Of a stretch of 24,917 bases of DNA, positions 1-6,249 are shown piece after piece. The notes below the pieces were generated by a model. The model saw only the letters and a program-made list of their open reading frames with translations. It did no database searches and had not been told where the DNA came from. The DNA comes from a virus. The translations under genes and the position numbers were made by a program. The stretch covers positions 1 through 24,917 of IMG/VR virus record IMGVR_UViG_3300025778_000076. One strand, written 5' to 3'. Within the stretch, counting starts at the first letter, position 1. Every line of letters begins with the position of its first letter.

Positions 1-4
1 ACTC

Positions 5-229
5 ATGCGCCAGATGGTGCAGAACGAAGTGTCGCTAGAGGAGTACGCCGAGAAAAGCGTTCAGCGGCTCCGCATCCACATCGACGCTTACGGTGAAATA
101 GATGCCGCCCACAAGAACAACTCCAATCGGTTCAAGCAGACCGTTCAGGACAAGTTGGAGGAAGGCAAACTCAACGCCGTGATCTCGTTCACCATTGACG
201 ACCTACAGGGGAACCCCAATGCCGATTAG
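5..229 (+). CDS. Hypothetical protein, possibly 5'-partial
   Basis: An open frame of 74 codons from the ATG at 5. The frame is also open in the four bases before it, so the true start may lie outside the window. The protein is charged and helix-rich (SLEEYAEKSVQRLRIHIDAY) with no motif I recognise. Its stop lies 11 nt inside the next gene, which has its own Shine-Dalgarno sequence, so the two are translationally coupled. Coding is supported by the overlap arrangement and by a composition like the neighbouring genes. Function unknown. Confidence 0.6.
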   Translation: MRQMVQNEVSLEEYAEKSVQRLRIHIDAYGEIDAAHKNNSNRFKQTVQDKLEEGKLNAVISFTIDDLQGNPNAD

Positions 230-554
230 CGAACAGTTCCTCGCCCAAGCCGAACGCAAAGAGGAAAACCTGCAACAGTTCGCTAGGGAAATCTCCGAGG
301 CAACCAACCTAACCCACGGCGAGAAGGTTATCCAAATCCTGTTCGCCCACTACGCCTTTCAGTCCGAGATCACGGAGTTGGTCGCTGCACTCGGACCAGA
401 CGAAGCCACCGTCGAACTCCGCAGCATCACCTACGGCGGTTTCACCGCACTCAACAATGTCGTAGCCACCATTCAGGCAAACGGACTCCTTCCAGCCCTT
501 ATGGACGGGAGCAAAGTCGAGCCTGTAGCACTTGACCAAGGGAGCGAAGCGTGA
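219..554 (+). CDS. Hypothetical protein
   Basis: 111 residues. I chose the ATG at 219 (MPISEQFLAQAERKEEN) because AGGGGA at 207-212 is a good ribosome binding site at the right distance; the TTG at 195 has none. Predicted mostly helical, with an acidic N-terminal half and a hydrophobic middle (KVIQILFAHYAF); no known family seen. It overlaps the gene before by 11 nt and ends in GTGA, which starts the next gene. Function unknown. Confidence 0.7.
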   Translation: MPISEQFLAQAERKEENLQQFAREISEATNLTHGEKVIQILFAHYAFQSEITELVAALGPDEATVELRSITYGGFTALNNVVATIQANGLLPALMDGSKVEPVALDQGSEA

Positions 555-706
555 GCAAGCACAAGGAAGCCCGCAGCGAGGACAGTGAAATCCTTGAAAA
601 GGCTCGCAACTACATGAAGCACCTCACTTTGGAGTATTACCGAGGCAACCTGCAAGATGTGTCGAAGCGTCTGCTGCTAGAGCGCATCAGCGAGCAACTG
701 AAGTGA
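551..706 (+). CDS. Small hypothetical protein, GTG start
   Basis: 51 residues, starting MSKHKEARSEDSEILEKARN. The GTG at 551 overlaps the TGA of the previous gene (GTGA), with GGGAG just upstream as ribosome binding site. Highly charged and helical; it could be a small helical adaptor or DNA-associated peptide, but nothing specific can be claimed. It is the last gene of the first small cluster and is followed by a strong inverted repeat (709-748). Confidence 0.6.
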   Translation: MSKHKEARSEDSEILEKARNYMKHLTLEYYRGNLQDVSKRLLLERISEQLK

Positions 707-708
707 TG

Positions 709-748
709 CCAAACGGTGCTACACTTGCTAGTTCACCTCACCGTTTGG
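709..748. repeat. Perfect 9-bp inverted repeat between genes
   Basis: CCAAACGGT (709-717) and ACCGTTTGG (740-748) are exact reverse complements separated by 22 nt. The loop contains TGCTACACT, which fits an extended -10 element. The right arm runs into the GGAG ribosome binding site of the gene at 759. It could be a terminator stem, an operator around a promoter, or a structure that hides the ribosome binding site. Confidence 0.55.
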
Positions 749-758
749 AGAGCGAACC

Positions 759-893
759 ATGCTCGTACTCGACCCGATCACGAAGCAACTGTGCCGCCGC
801 CCTCGCTGCGGTCACGACAGAAATGACCACACCGACGAAGGTTGTCGCCAGTGTGAGTGCACCCACTACCGTTGGTCGCCAAACGCCGCATAA
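759..893 (+). CDS. Small zinc-finger-like Cys/His-rich protein
   Basis: 44 residues. The ATG at 759 has GGAG at 747-750. The central part CRRPRCGHDRNDHTDEGC followed by QCECTHY has the pattern C-x4-C-G-H-x4-H-x3-G-C-x2-C-x-C, expected to bind zinc. Related layouts recur at 2718 and 6246. A longer overlapping frame (703-972) has poor composition and is a shadow. Role unknown; small zinc proteins in phages often bind nucleic acid or inhibit host proteins. Confidence 0.65.
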   Translation: MLVLDPITKQLCRRPRCGHDRNDHTDEGCRQCECTHYRWSPNAA

Positions 894-968
894 CGCTATC
901 CGCTGCGGACACAACCTTTCTGGCTGCATTGGTGGCCGAGTTCCAAACCAAACCCTAGGAGGGGCACA

Positions 969-1187
969 ATGAACATTGGAGATTACGTCGAGGCAACCGA
1001 CGACATTCGTGAGCCGCTCGGCGATCACCTCGTCAACCAAGGCAGGCGTGGGCATGTCGTCCGTGTCGCCGCCCACGGCGGACCATACCCCTACGAGGTT
1101 CTGTGGGAGAACAGCCGCCTGACCACCTTCGTCAACTCGTTCGATGTGGTCGTCGTCGAAGCAGCACCGGTGGCAGACGAGGGCTGA
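969..1187 (+). CDS. Hypothetical protein with SH3-like start
   Basis: 72 residues. The ATG at 969 is preceded by an excellent ribosome binding site (AGGAGGGG). The N-terminus MNIGDYVEATDDIREPLG and the later RRGHVVRVAAHGG and YEVLWEN resemble the small beta-barrel (KOW/SH3-like) proteins common in phages, where a GD-V pair opens the first strand. Similar starts are found in the genes at 4419 and 5196. Function unknown. Confidence 0.75.
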   Translation: MNIGDYVEATDDIREPLGDHLVNQGRRGHVVRVAAHGGPYPYEVLWENSRLTTFVNSFDVVVVEAAPVADEG

Positions 1188-1188
1188 G

Positions 1189-1284
1189 GTGTCTATTTCA
1201 GCACCGGACATGGTGAACCACCCACCGCACTACACGAGCGATATGGAAAATGCACTAGGAAAACATCTTTCCCCGGAGAAGTAG
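1189..1284 (+). pseudogene. Truncated DUF3310 N-terminal fragment
   Basis: A 31-codon frame with a GTG start that contains MVNHPPHYTS and then stops at TAG (1282-1284). V-N-x-P-x-H-Y is the conserved opening of the DUF3310 (SaV-like) family, and a full-length member with VNKPAHY lies just downstream at 1373. After HYTS the sequence turns AT-rich and loses all similarity. I read this as the remnant of a second DUF3310 gene cut by recombination, though it could be expressed as a short peptide. Confidence 0.5.
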
Positions 1285-1286
1285 TT

Positions 1287-1433
1287 ATGATTCCAACTAT
1301 TAGAGTGAATATGGAGCCTAAAAGGTGGAAAAAAAGCCAACCAGCAGGAAGTCAAATGGAGGACAAGGTGAAATGGGCAGTGGAAATCCTGAAGCAGTAC
1401 GCTCCGCAGCACTTGAAGAACACGACCCTGTAA
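1287..1433 (+). CDS. Small basic hypothetical protein
   Basis: 48 residues. The ATG at 1287 has GGAG at 1275-1278 upstream. The protein is Lys-rich (MEPKRWKKSQPAGSQ) with a helical C-terminal half (DKVKWAVEILKQYAPQHL). Its first half lies in the most AT-rich coding stretch of the left end and uses AAA, ATT and AAT codons that neighbours avoid, suggesting recent acquisition. It overlaps the DUF3310 gene by about 60 nt in another frame. Function unknown. Confidence 0.45.
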   Translation: MIPTIRVNMEPKRWKKSQPAGSQMEDKVKWAVEILKQYAPQHLKNTTL

Positions 1434-1642
1434 ACAAGCCTGCTCACTACCGGAGCGACCCATCCGGGGTGGAGTGCATCCAAATCACCCAGCACCGGAA
1501 CTTCTGCGTCGGCAACGCCATCAAGTACCTGTGGCGAGCCGGATTGAAGGATGCTGGCAATAGTGAAAAGACCATTGAGGACTTGAAGAAGGCCGTGTTC
1601 TACATCAAACAAGAGATCACCCGACTAGGAGGACAGCCATGA
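1373..1642 (+). CDS. DUF3310 family protein
   Basis: 89 residues from the ATG at 1373, which has GGAGGA at 1358-1363; a GTG at 1325 in the same frame has no such site. Family signatures are VNKPAHYRSD, then VECIQITQHR, FCVGNAIKYLWRAGLK and the C-terminal helix EDLKKAVFYIKQEI. This small family is common in phages and often annotated as a nucleotide kinase or SaV-like protein, but its biochemistry is not firmly known. A fragment of a second copy lies upstream at 1189-1284. It ends in ATGA with the next gene. Confidence 0.85.
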   Translation: MGSGNPEAVRSAALEEHDPVNKPAHYRSDPSGVECIQITQHRNFCVGNAIKYLWRAGLKDAGNSEKTIEDLKKAVFYIKQEITRLGGQP

Positions 1643-1887
1643 CCAGAGAACCACTTGAACAGTCCATTGACCACGCCAGAAGTGCCGAACTGCACCTGAC
1701 GGCGGTGCGTTGCTACATCAGCCTGAAGTCTAAGCCAGAGGGCGTTCCGGTTGAGGAATGGATGAAGCAAGACGAAACACCCGTCGATATTCACCTTCCG
1801 GCGAAGGACATTGACGGTGAAATCGCCTTCCACACCCTTGCAGCGCAGGTTCACGCTTCCCTTGCTATTGCGGCGGCGCAACAGTGA
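1639..1887 (+). CDS. Hypothetical protein
   Basis: 82 residues. The ATG at 1639 overlaps the previous stop (ATGA) and follows a strong AGGAGGA ribosome binding site. Predicted all-helical (EPLEQSIDHARSAELHLTAV and later FHTLAAQVHASLAIAAAQQ). No family recognised. The next tiny gene begins in its stop codon (GTGA). Confidence 0.7.
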   Translation: MTREPLEQSIDHARSAELHLTAVRCYISLKSKPEGVPVEEWMKQDETPVDIHLPAKDIDGEIAFHTLAAQVHASLAIAAAQQ

Positions 1888-1967
1888 ATAGCGTTCTCGC
1901 CTATTTCGCAGGCGTGATCGCAGGGGGAGTTTTCACCTTGGCTGCCATTGGCGGTTGGCTGCGGTGA
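1884..1967 (+). CDS. 27-residue membrane peptide
   Basis: GTG at 1884 overlapping the previous TGA (GTGA), ending at TGA 1965-1967, which again forms GTGA with the next gene. The product is almost one transmembrane helix, LAYFAGVIAGGVFTLAAIGG, with a short C-terminal WLR. Overlaps on both ends favour real translation. It is one of several single-helix microproteins here (also 4316 and 9485). Function unknown. Confidence 0.5.
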   Translation: MNSVLAYFAGVIAGGVFTLAAIGGWLR

Positions 1968-2275
1968 GGGGGTTTCGGGGAGAGTGGGTCATCAAGCCCA
2001 ACGGCAAGCATTACACTATCGTCGGTGTGAAGCGGCTGCCCCGTAAGACCAAGAAGTTCTGCACCACCGTCCTGAACCAGTTGGACGGCACCTGCGTCAT
2101 GACCAGCACCGCTTACCTAGAGCATTGGAGCAACAGTGATTACCTGCGTGAACTGCAACCAGCCCATTGTCCTACTGAGCAACGGGGAGTGGATGCACGC
2201 CCCACCGTTCTCGATGCCCTGCGCCATTATCCCGGAGCCAGCACCACAGCCACCTCAGCAAGTCAACATCAGTGA
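1964..2275 (+). CDS. Hypothetical protein with long out-of-frame overlap
   Basis: GTG at 1964 overlaps the previous stop. The first ~60 residues (RGFRGEWVIKPNGKHYTIVG, then KRLPRKTKKFCTTV and TAYLEHWSNSDYL) look like a real basic small-domain protein. The last ~45 codons overlap the Cys-rich gene at 2136 in a different frame and have a shadow-like composition (ARPTVLDALRHYPGAST). Either this is a true 140-nt overlap or the natural stop was lost by an indel. Function unknown. Confidence 0.5.
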   Translation: MRGFRGEWVIKPNGKHYTIVGVKRLPRKTKKFCTTVLNQLDGTCVMTSTAYLEHWSNSDYLRELQPAHCPTEQRGVDARPTVLDALRHYPGASTTATSASQHQ

Positions 2276-2393
2276 ACTCATGGATCAACTCCGCCACAAA
2301 GAGGCTGAGTTGGCCTACCTGAAGAAGCAGAAGGCGATGGTCAAGTTCGAGGTCAAGATGTTGCGTAGGTTGGTGGAAAGAGCAAAGCAGTAG
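2136..2393 (+). CDS. Cys-motif plus coiled-coil protein
   Basis: 85 residues, GTG start at 2136 with GGAG upstream. The N-terminus CVNCNQPI, then SNGEWMHAPPFSMPC, has the pattern C-x2-C ... G-E-W-x-H ... C, which recurs in the 45-residue protein at 7395 (CHFCGATI ... TGEWRHKQS ... C) and suggests a shared zinc-binding unit. A Pro/Gln linker follows, then a coiled coil (MDQLRHKEAELAYLKKQKAM). Possibly a zinc head on a dimerising helix. Function unknown. Confidence 0.65.
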   Translation: MITCVNCNQPIVLLSNGEWMHAPPFSMPCAIIPEPAPQPPQQVNISELMDQLRHKEAELAYLKKQKAMVKFEVKMLRRLVERAKQ

Positions 2394-2425
2394 TAGGTTA
2401 TGTTGCCTAGACCGGGGGTGAACCA

Positions 2426-2581
2426 ATGCACTGCGAGCACACGACCGTCATCGTCCGAGCAGGCCGCTACCACGCCTATAAGCCGTGTTGGTGCGGCACA
2501 AAGCCCCCATACACCGATGCTGAAATCGCCCACTACCTCCTCGGCGCACCACTAACCGATCCAAAGACGGGAACCCCATGA
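2426..2581 (+). CDS. Small Cys/His protein
   Basis: 51 residues from the ATG at 2426. The pairs MHCEH and CWCG, with GRYHAYKP between, form a likely zinc-binding unit; the tail YTDAEIAHYLLGAPLTDP is helical. It ends in ATGA, shared with the gene at 2578. The ribosome binding site is weak (GGGGGTG). Function unknown. Confidence 0.55.
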   Translation: MHCEHTTVIVRAGRYHAYKPCWCGTKPPYTDAEIAHYLLGAPLTDPKTGTP

Positions 2582-2718
2582 AGTTCTACACACTCCGCAA
2601 CTACAACCCGATGTTCGGGCTGAACATCCAAAAGTTCGACGGCAAGTGGGGTTTCTACCTCGACCTCGGGCATCATTCGTTGGTCTTTGAGCAAGGCCGA
2701 CCTGAAAAGGAGTTCTAG
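2578..2718 (+). CDS. Small hypothetical protein
   Basis: 46 residues, starting in the stop of the previous gene (ATGA at 2578-2581) and ending with TAG whose G begins the GTG of the next gene. Aromatic and beta-rich: MKFYTLRNYNPMFG, then KWGFYLDLGHHSLVFEQ. No family recognised. Tight coupling on both sides is the main evidence that it is translated. Confidence 0.55.
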   Translation: MKFYTLRNYNPMFGLNIQKFDGKWGFYLDLGHHSLVFEQGRPEKEF

Positions 2719-2882
2719 TGGCGACCCCGATCCCCTCAGACCACGAACGCTGCACCTGCTATCACGGACTAGACGACCACGACCAAGACGGTTGGGGCAA
2801 GTGCATGGTGGAAAAGTGTCGTTGCACAGCCATGGAGCCAGAAATCCTTGGACATCCAGACGCTCCAACAGGCCGTTTCTAA
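2718..2882 (+). CDS. Small zinc-finger-like protein
   Basis: 54 residues, GTG start at 2718 overlapping the previous TAG. The core CTCYHGLDDHDQDG, then KCMVEKCRC, is a C-x-C-x-H-x4-H ... C-x4-C-x-C arrangement like that at 759 and 6246, expected to bind zinc. It lies directly before the adenine methylase with no gap. Function unknown. Confidence 0.6.
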   Translation: MATPIPSDHERCTCYHGLDDHDQDGWGKCMVEKCRCTAMEPEILGHPDAPTGRF

Positions 2883-3539
2883 GTGTTCTACTACTACGGA
2901 CGCAAGAAGCGACTCGCCAAGTGGTATCCAGAGCCAGCGTTCGACACCATCATTGAGCCATTCGCCGGTTCAGCAGCCTACGCACTGCACGGCGAGAACT
3001 GGAAGAAGCAAGTCATCCTCGTTGAGCGTGACCCAAAGGTCGTTGAGGTTTGGAAATGGCTTATCAACGATGCCACCCAAGCCGAAGTTGATGCCCTTCC
3101 CCCACTGACCAAGGGCGAGAAATCAGCAGATTTCCTGCAAATCCTGCACTGCGTGAGCAAGGCTGCGTTCGGCTACAAGCAGATGACCGTCACCGAAATC
3201 ATGGCGCAGAACTGGAACAACAGCCGACGCACCATGAGCGAATCGCTCCACAAGGTCAAGCACTGGCAAATCATGGAGGGCGATTTCACTACAGCCCCCG
3301 ACATTGAGGCGACATGGTTCATCGACCCCCCATACAAGGGAGACCCCGGAACCGGCTATCGGTTCAGCAGCAAGATGATTGACTACGAGATGCTGGCAGC
3401 GTGGATACAGAGCCGCAAAGGTCAAGTCATCGCCTGCGAGGGAGCCGGTGGTGACTACCTGCCCTTCCGACCCCTGCGAGAGAACACGAGCGTTGGTGGA
3501 AAGCGCAATGTGGAAGTTGTCTGGACAAATGGAGGTTGA
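2883..3539 (+). CDS. D12-class (Dam-like) DNA adenine N6-methylase
   Basis: 218 residues, GTG start at 2883 directly after the previous TAA. Motifs in order: an N-terminal GRKKRLAKWYP corresponding to the G-x-K-x2-L region, SAM-binding motif I (IIEPFAGSAAYAL), an acidic loop VERDPKVVEVWKW, and catalytic motif IV (WFIDPPYKGDPGTG) around residue 140. This is the D12 class of N6-adenine methylases. The protein is shorter than E. coli Dam (about 278), as is usual in phages. It probably protects phage DNA from restriction or replaces a host mark. The target site cannot be read from the sequence. Confidence 0.88.
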   Translation: MFYYYGRKKRLAKWYPEPAFDTIIEPFAGSAAYALHGENWKKQVILVERDPKVVEVWKWLINDATQAEVDALPPLTKGEKSADFLQILHCVSKAAFGYKQMTVTEIMAQNWNNSRRTMSESLHKVKHWQIMEGDFTTAPDIEATWFIDPPYKGDPGTGYRFSSKMIDYEMLAAWIQSRKGQVIACEGAGGDYLPFRPLRENTSVGGKRNVEVVWTNGG

Positions 3540-3540
3540 G

Positions 3541-3687
3541 ATGGCAGACATTGAGGTTGATTTCACCGACGAGGAATACGCCCTCATCAAGGAGGCGGCT
3601 GACCGCAACGGTGAAACTGTGCAGGAGTTCTGCGAGCGTGCCGTCGCTCGGTTCATCGAGGATCACCGAGGCGAACTTTCCGCTTGA
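3541..3687 (+). CDS. Ribbon-helix-helix-like DNA-binding protein
   Basis: 48 residues from the ATG at 3541, with TGGAGG upstream. A short beta strand (IEVDFTDEEY) is followed by two helices (ALIKEAADRNG and TVQEFCERAVARFIED), the plan of CopG/Arc ribbon-helix-helix proteins, which dimerise and bind operators. It follows the Dam-like gene by one base and its TGA lies inside the -35 of the next promoter, so it could regulate either neighbour. Which operator it binds is unknown. Confidence 0.65.
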   Translation: MADIEVDFTDEEYALIKEAADRNGETVQEFCERAVARFIEDHRGELSA

Positions 3688-3713
3688 CCCCCCACTGCTC
3701 GGAGTGCTAGAGT
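3684..3713 (+). promoter_or_regulatory. Promoter for the metallophosphoesterase gene
   Basis: TTGACC at 3684-3689, an 18-nt spacer and an extended -10 TGC-TAGAGT (hexamer 3708-3713). The ATG at 3720 starts 6 nt after the -10 and there is no ribosome binding site, so the transcript is probably leaderless. The stop codon of the upstream gene is inside the -35. The promoter at 6804-6833 has the same TTGACC-18-TAnnnT design. Confidence 0.7.
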
Positions 3714-3719
3714 AGGGTT

Positions 3720-4316
3720 ATGGCGAACTTCTTCACCTCTGACCTACATTTCGGGCATCAGAACATCATCGCCTACACGAGCCGACCCTACGCATCGGTT
3801 GATGAGATGAACCTCGACCTCATCGTTCGCTACAACTCCGTAGTCACCAGCGATGATGTGGTCTACCTCCTCGGTGATGTCTGCATGGGCAAGTTGGATG
3901 ACAGCCTCGCCCTTATCTCTTTGCTGAACGGCACGAAGTATCTCATTCCCGGCAACCACGACCGGATGTTCGGCGTGACCGGCAATAAGTATCGCAATGC
4001 CATCGCCCGCTACATTGATGCGGGCTTTGCTGATGTCTTGAGCAACCAAATCCGAGATGACTTCGGCTTCGGAACGGCCACGCTCTGCCACTTCCCACCC
4101 TCGGGCGATACGGCTGAGAGCGACCGCTACGACGAACACCGACCCCAGATGCCACCACACGGCCTTCTTTTGCACGGCCACACGCACGGTGCATGGCGTA
4201 AGCGTGGGCGTTGTATCGACGTGGGCGTGGATGCGAATGGAGGCTACCCATTGAGTGCTGATGACATTGCCGACCTCGCCGCAATGGGCGACCATGTGCC
4301 AGCGAGGATCTTCTGA
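3720..4316 (+). CDS. Calcineurin-like metallophosphoesterase
   Basis: 198 residues. The metal-binding blocks appear in order: DLHFGH at residues 8-13, LLGDVCMG, PGNHD, CHFPP and LLHGHTHG, covering the D-x-H, G-D, G-N-H-[DE] and G-H-x-H motifs of the family. Small single-domain members are frequent in phages; substrates could be phosphodiesters, 2',3'-cyclic nucleotides or phosphoproteins. The start is set by the leaderless promoter. A second, distinct member lies at 19374. Function class is sure; substrate is not. Confidence 0.9.
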   Translation: MANFFTSDLHFGHQNIIAYTSRPYASVDEMNLDLIVRYNSVVTSDDVVYLLGDVCMGKLDDSLALISLLNGTKYLIPGNHDRMFGVTGNKYRNAIARYIDAGFADVLSNQIRDDFGFGTATLCHFPPSGDTAESDRYDEHRPQMPPHGLLLHGHTHGAWRKRGRCIDVGVDANGGYPLSADDIADLAAMGDHVPARIF

Positions 4317-4390
4317 TGCTGAACGGCTTCTTGCTCGGCTTCGTAGCCACCATCCTTATCTCATCGCTGTTTGTCCGCCCCGGACGATGA
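4316..4390 (+). CDS. 24-residue membrane peptide
   Basis: The ATG at 4316 shares a base with the previous TGA (TGATG). The product is essentially one transmembrane helix, LNGFLLGFVATILISSLFV, with a basic tail RPGR, so an N-out/C-in orientation is likely. It resembles in style the peptides at 1884 and 9485. Function unknown. Confidence 0.45.
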   Translation: MLNGFLLGFVATILISSLFVRPGR

Positions 4391-4418
4391 CCCATTCCCA
4401 ACTGACAGGAGAAGAACC

Positions 4419-4676
4419 GTGATACTCACGAACAAGTATGAAGTGGGCGATACTGTCCGTCACCTCGTCGGTGAGGACTGTGAGGTGATGGAAGTGGTAG
4501 TTGCCTACCGGCTTCGCCCCTTGACCAAACCACTGCCGTATTCACTTGCCACGCCCCAAGATGAACTGAAGTTGGTGGAAAGGAAGTGCCGCCACATCAG
4601 GCAGAGCGACCCTGATTATGACGGCAAGGCATTCCCCTACACCTACTGCCCACTGTGCGGGGAGAAACTGCGATGA
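4419..4676 (+). CDS. Zinc-ribbon tail protein, copy 1
   Basis: 85 residues from the GTG at 4419, which has ACAGGAGA upstream; the earlier in-frame start at 4371 has no such site. N-terminal beta-rich domain (NKYEVGDTVRHLVGEDCEV, SH3-like). C-terminal zinc ribbon made of CRHI and then YTYCPLCGEKLR. The same ribbon ends the proteins at 4927 and 5384, and 33 bp (4637-4669) are identical to 5944-5976. Probably a nucleic-acid or protein-binding module. It ends in ATGA. Confidence 0.7.
   Translation: MILTNKYEVGDTVRHLVGEDCEVMEVVVAYRLRPLTKPLPYSLATPQDELKLVERKCRHIRQSDPDYDGKAFPYTYCPLCGEKLR
4637..4669 (+). repeat. 33-bp direct repeat, copy A
   Basis: This stretch encodes the zinc-ribbon end YTYCPLCGEKL and is identical base for base to 5944-5976. 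Identity without silent changes, against otherwise diverged proteins, points to recent duplication or gene conversion. Confidence 0.85.
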
Positions 4677-4930
4677 AGAACCCAATACGCCTGCTGGTAA
4701 GCCGTGAGCAAGCCGAGCGTATCTTGAGTTGGTACGACGACTTGCCAGCAGCGACCAACACCAACGAGGACGCAGCACTCGCCGCCAGCATTGAGCGAGC
4801 CATTGAGAGCCACGACGAGGAGATGGAGCGCCGAGAGGCCTACGCCGAGCGTCAGAAGGGTAACAAAACCGACCCTGCATTGACTACGGCTGCTCGTCAT
4901 ACTCGAATGCTGTTCGGAGGCAAGTTATGA
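4673..4930 (+). CDS. Hypothetical helical protein
   Basis: 85 residues, starting in ATGA with the previous gene. Helical and charged, with SREQAERILSWYDDLPA near the start and IESHDEEMERREAYAERQKG in the middle. No family recognised. It ends in ATGA with the next gene, so it belongs to the continuous 4419-6371 operon. Confidence 0.65.
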   Translation: MKNPIRLLVSREQAERILSWYDDLPAATNTNEDAALAASIERAIESHDEEMERREAYAERQKGNKTDPALTTAARHTRMLFGGKL

Positions 4931-5199
4931 ACCAGCAAGAGCGAGACGACCTGAGAGTGCATTGGGAAAGTTTCCGGCAACACCGGACTCACTTCCTTGA
5001 TTGCTACAAGTGGCACCCAGAGTGCGCTGTCATCTGTGTGCTAGATGCTTGGGAGGCTGAAGTTCACCACGGCAGCGAAGTATCCACCACTCGTGAAGTA
5101 TGCGACCACGTAGAAGGTGGCGAAATCCCTCACACCACCGAAGGCATCAACGTCTGGCTGCACTTCACCTACTGCCCTAAGTGTGGAGAGAAACTATGA
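4927..5199 (+). CDS. Zinc-ribbon tail protein, copy 2
   Basis: 90 residues, starting in ATGA. Begins MNQQERDDLR and ends FTYCPKCGEKL. CDHVEGGEIPHTTEG upstream supplies the first zinc ligands. The first 20 bases are identical to the start of the gene at 5384, and both ends match, so these two genes are paralogues with diverged middles. The N-terminal half (FLDCYKWHPECAVICVLDAW) has three more cysteines. Function unknown. Confidence 0.68.
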   Translation: MNQQERDDLRVHWESFRQHRTHFLDCYKWHPECAVICVLDAWEAEVHHGSEVSTTREVCDHVEGGEIPHTTEGINVWLHFTYCPKCGEKL

Positions 5200-5387
5200 G
5201 GGCATCAGGGGTCTATAACCCAATGGTGGGCGATGTTGTGACGTTCACTCACTTCGCTGGAGAACAAACTGGTCGGGTGATTGCAACTCAGTCCCAGTGG
5301 TCGTGGGTATTGCCAGATGGCAGCGACCACTTTGAGCCATTGACCATCCTCAACAAGTATTTGGAATGGACAGGAGAGAAACTATGA
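5196..5387 (+). CDS. SH3-like small protein
   Basis: 63 residues from the ATG at 5196 in ATGA. NPMVGDVVTFTHFAGEQTG followed by VIATQSQWSWVLPDG looks like a small beta-barrel. The end TGEKL mirrors the CGEKL end of the neighbouring ribbon proteins at DNA level (GGAGAGAAACTATGA here and GGAGAGAAACTATGAG at 5185-5200), so the gene junction itself has been copied. Function unknown. Confidence 0.6.
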   Translation: MRASGVYNPMVGDVVTFTHFAGEQTGRVIATQSQWSWVLPDGSDHFEPLTILNKYLEWTGEKL

Positions 5388-6019
5388 ACCAGCAAGAGCG
5401 AGATGCCCTGCGATACAAGCATCGGTGCCTTGAGAGCAAGGTTGGCCCGTGGTGTCGTTCCTGTATGCACGGTTGGCCCTGCGACACGATCCACGCACTC
5501 AACCTCTACGACGACCTCGTGGACAACGCTCGGTTCATGCTCAAAGAGGTCACGCCTAGCGAATACGGTTCCGCCTACGCACACGGCTACCGAGTGGCAC
5601 TCCAAGACATGATCGGCGAGGACGACCTGTATGGGGAGCGTTTAGCCGAAGCAGTTTCCACCACCGAGCCAACCGAGGATGTTATGCCGCCACATACTAT
5701 TGCCAGCCATACATTCCAGCCGCCGAAGTTCAAGGTGGGCGACAAGGTTCGGCTCATCGGGAACCCTGAGTTGGGCGACCTCACCGTGACCCAAGTGGAC
5801 ACCGTGTACACGGTTGTGGACAGCAAAGGCCGTGATGACGCTTGGGTGGAAGCAGAGTTAGTCGCTACGCCGCCCCCGTGCAAGCACATCGTCGGTAGTG
5901 AAATCTTGCCGAGCGCAGCCAATCCCGACTTCCAATGGATCGACTACACCTACTGCCCACTGTGCGGGGAGAAACTTACCCCTACAGGAACAACTTTGTC
6001 CAAGGAAGGTGGAAAATGA
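5384..6019 (+). CDS. Zinc-ribbon tail protein, copy 3 (long)
   Basis: 211 residues. The ATG at 5384 has AGGAGA upstream and overlaps the previous stop. It opens MNQQERDALRYKHRCLESK like the gene at 4927, has a cysteine cluster WCRSCMHGWPC, a helical middle, an SH3-like block (FKVGDKVRLIGNPELGDLTV) and the zinc ribbon CKHIVGSE ... YTYCPLCGEKL. It looks like a fusion of the modules found separately at 4419, 4927 and 5196. Role unknown; a DNA- or protein-binding adaptor is plausible. Confidence 0.7.
   Translation: MNQQERDALRYKHRCLESKVGPWCRSCMHGWPCDTIHALNLYDDLVDNARFMLKEVTPSEYGSAYAHGYRVALQDMIGEDDLYGERLAEAVSTTEPTEDVMPPHTIASHTFQPPKFKVGDKVRLIGNPELGDLTVTQVDTVYTVVDSKGRDDAWVEAELVATPPPCKHIVGSEILPSAANPDFQWIDYTYCPLCGEKLTPTGTTLSKEGGK
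5944..5976 (+). repeat. 33-bp direct repeat, copy B
   Basis: Identical to 4637-4669; encodes the C-terminal zinc ribbon of the gene at 5384. The starts of the genes at 4927 and 5384 also share 20 identical bases, so several modules of this operon arose by duplication. Confidence 0.85.
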
Positions 6020-6249
6020 GCCGAGAAATCATCGCCAACATCAACCGGCAGGAGAAGTTGCTCCTAGACCTTATCTACGAGCGTGTCCTCGCCAACAAGC
6101 CCGAACCACCCGACACTATCGGGGAACCGGCGAGCGACCACTATAAGGGCTACTGCGAAGGCTGGTGGGACTGTTTGGAAGCCCTCGGCAACGCTATGGC
6201 GCAACAACAAGAGAGCAACGATGCTGAAATGGAACGATGGAAACGGTGA
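6016..6249 (+). CDS. Hypothetical protein
   Basis: 77 residues; ATG at 6016 overlapping the previous TGA, with AAGGAAGG upstream. Helical, with a conserved-looking aromatic stretch HYKGYCEGWWDCLEALGNAM, the kind of G-x2-[EG]-G-[WY] motif seen in small phage proteins of unknown role. It ends in GTGA with the next gene. Confidence 0.65.
   Translation: MSREIIANINRQEKLLLDLIYERVLANKPEPPDTIGEPASDHYKGYCEGWWDCLEALGNAMAQQQESNDAEMERWKR

Noticed and set aside
703-972. 89-codon frame overlapping the Cys-rich gene at 759
   Set aside because: Its composition is shadow-like and it covers the inverted repeat; the 759 frame has a ribosome binding site and a zinc pattern.
2883-3539. Restriction-modification system built on the Dam-like gene
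   Set aside because: No restriction endonuclease gene is adjacent; the nuclease-like gene at 6364 is 3 kb away and separately organised.
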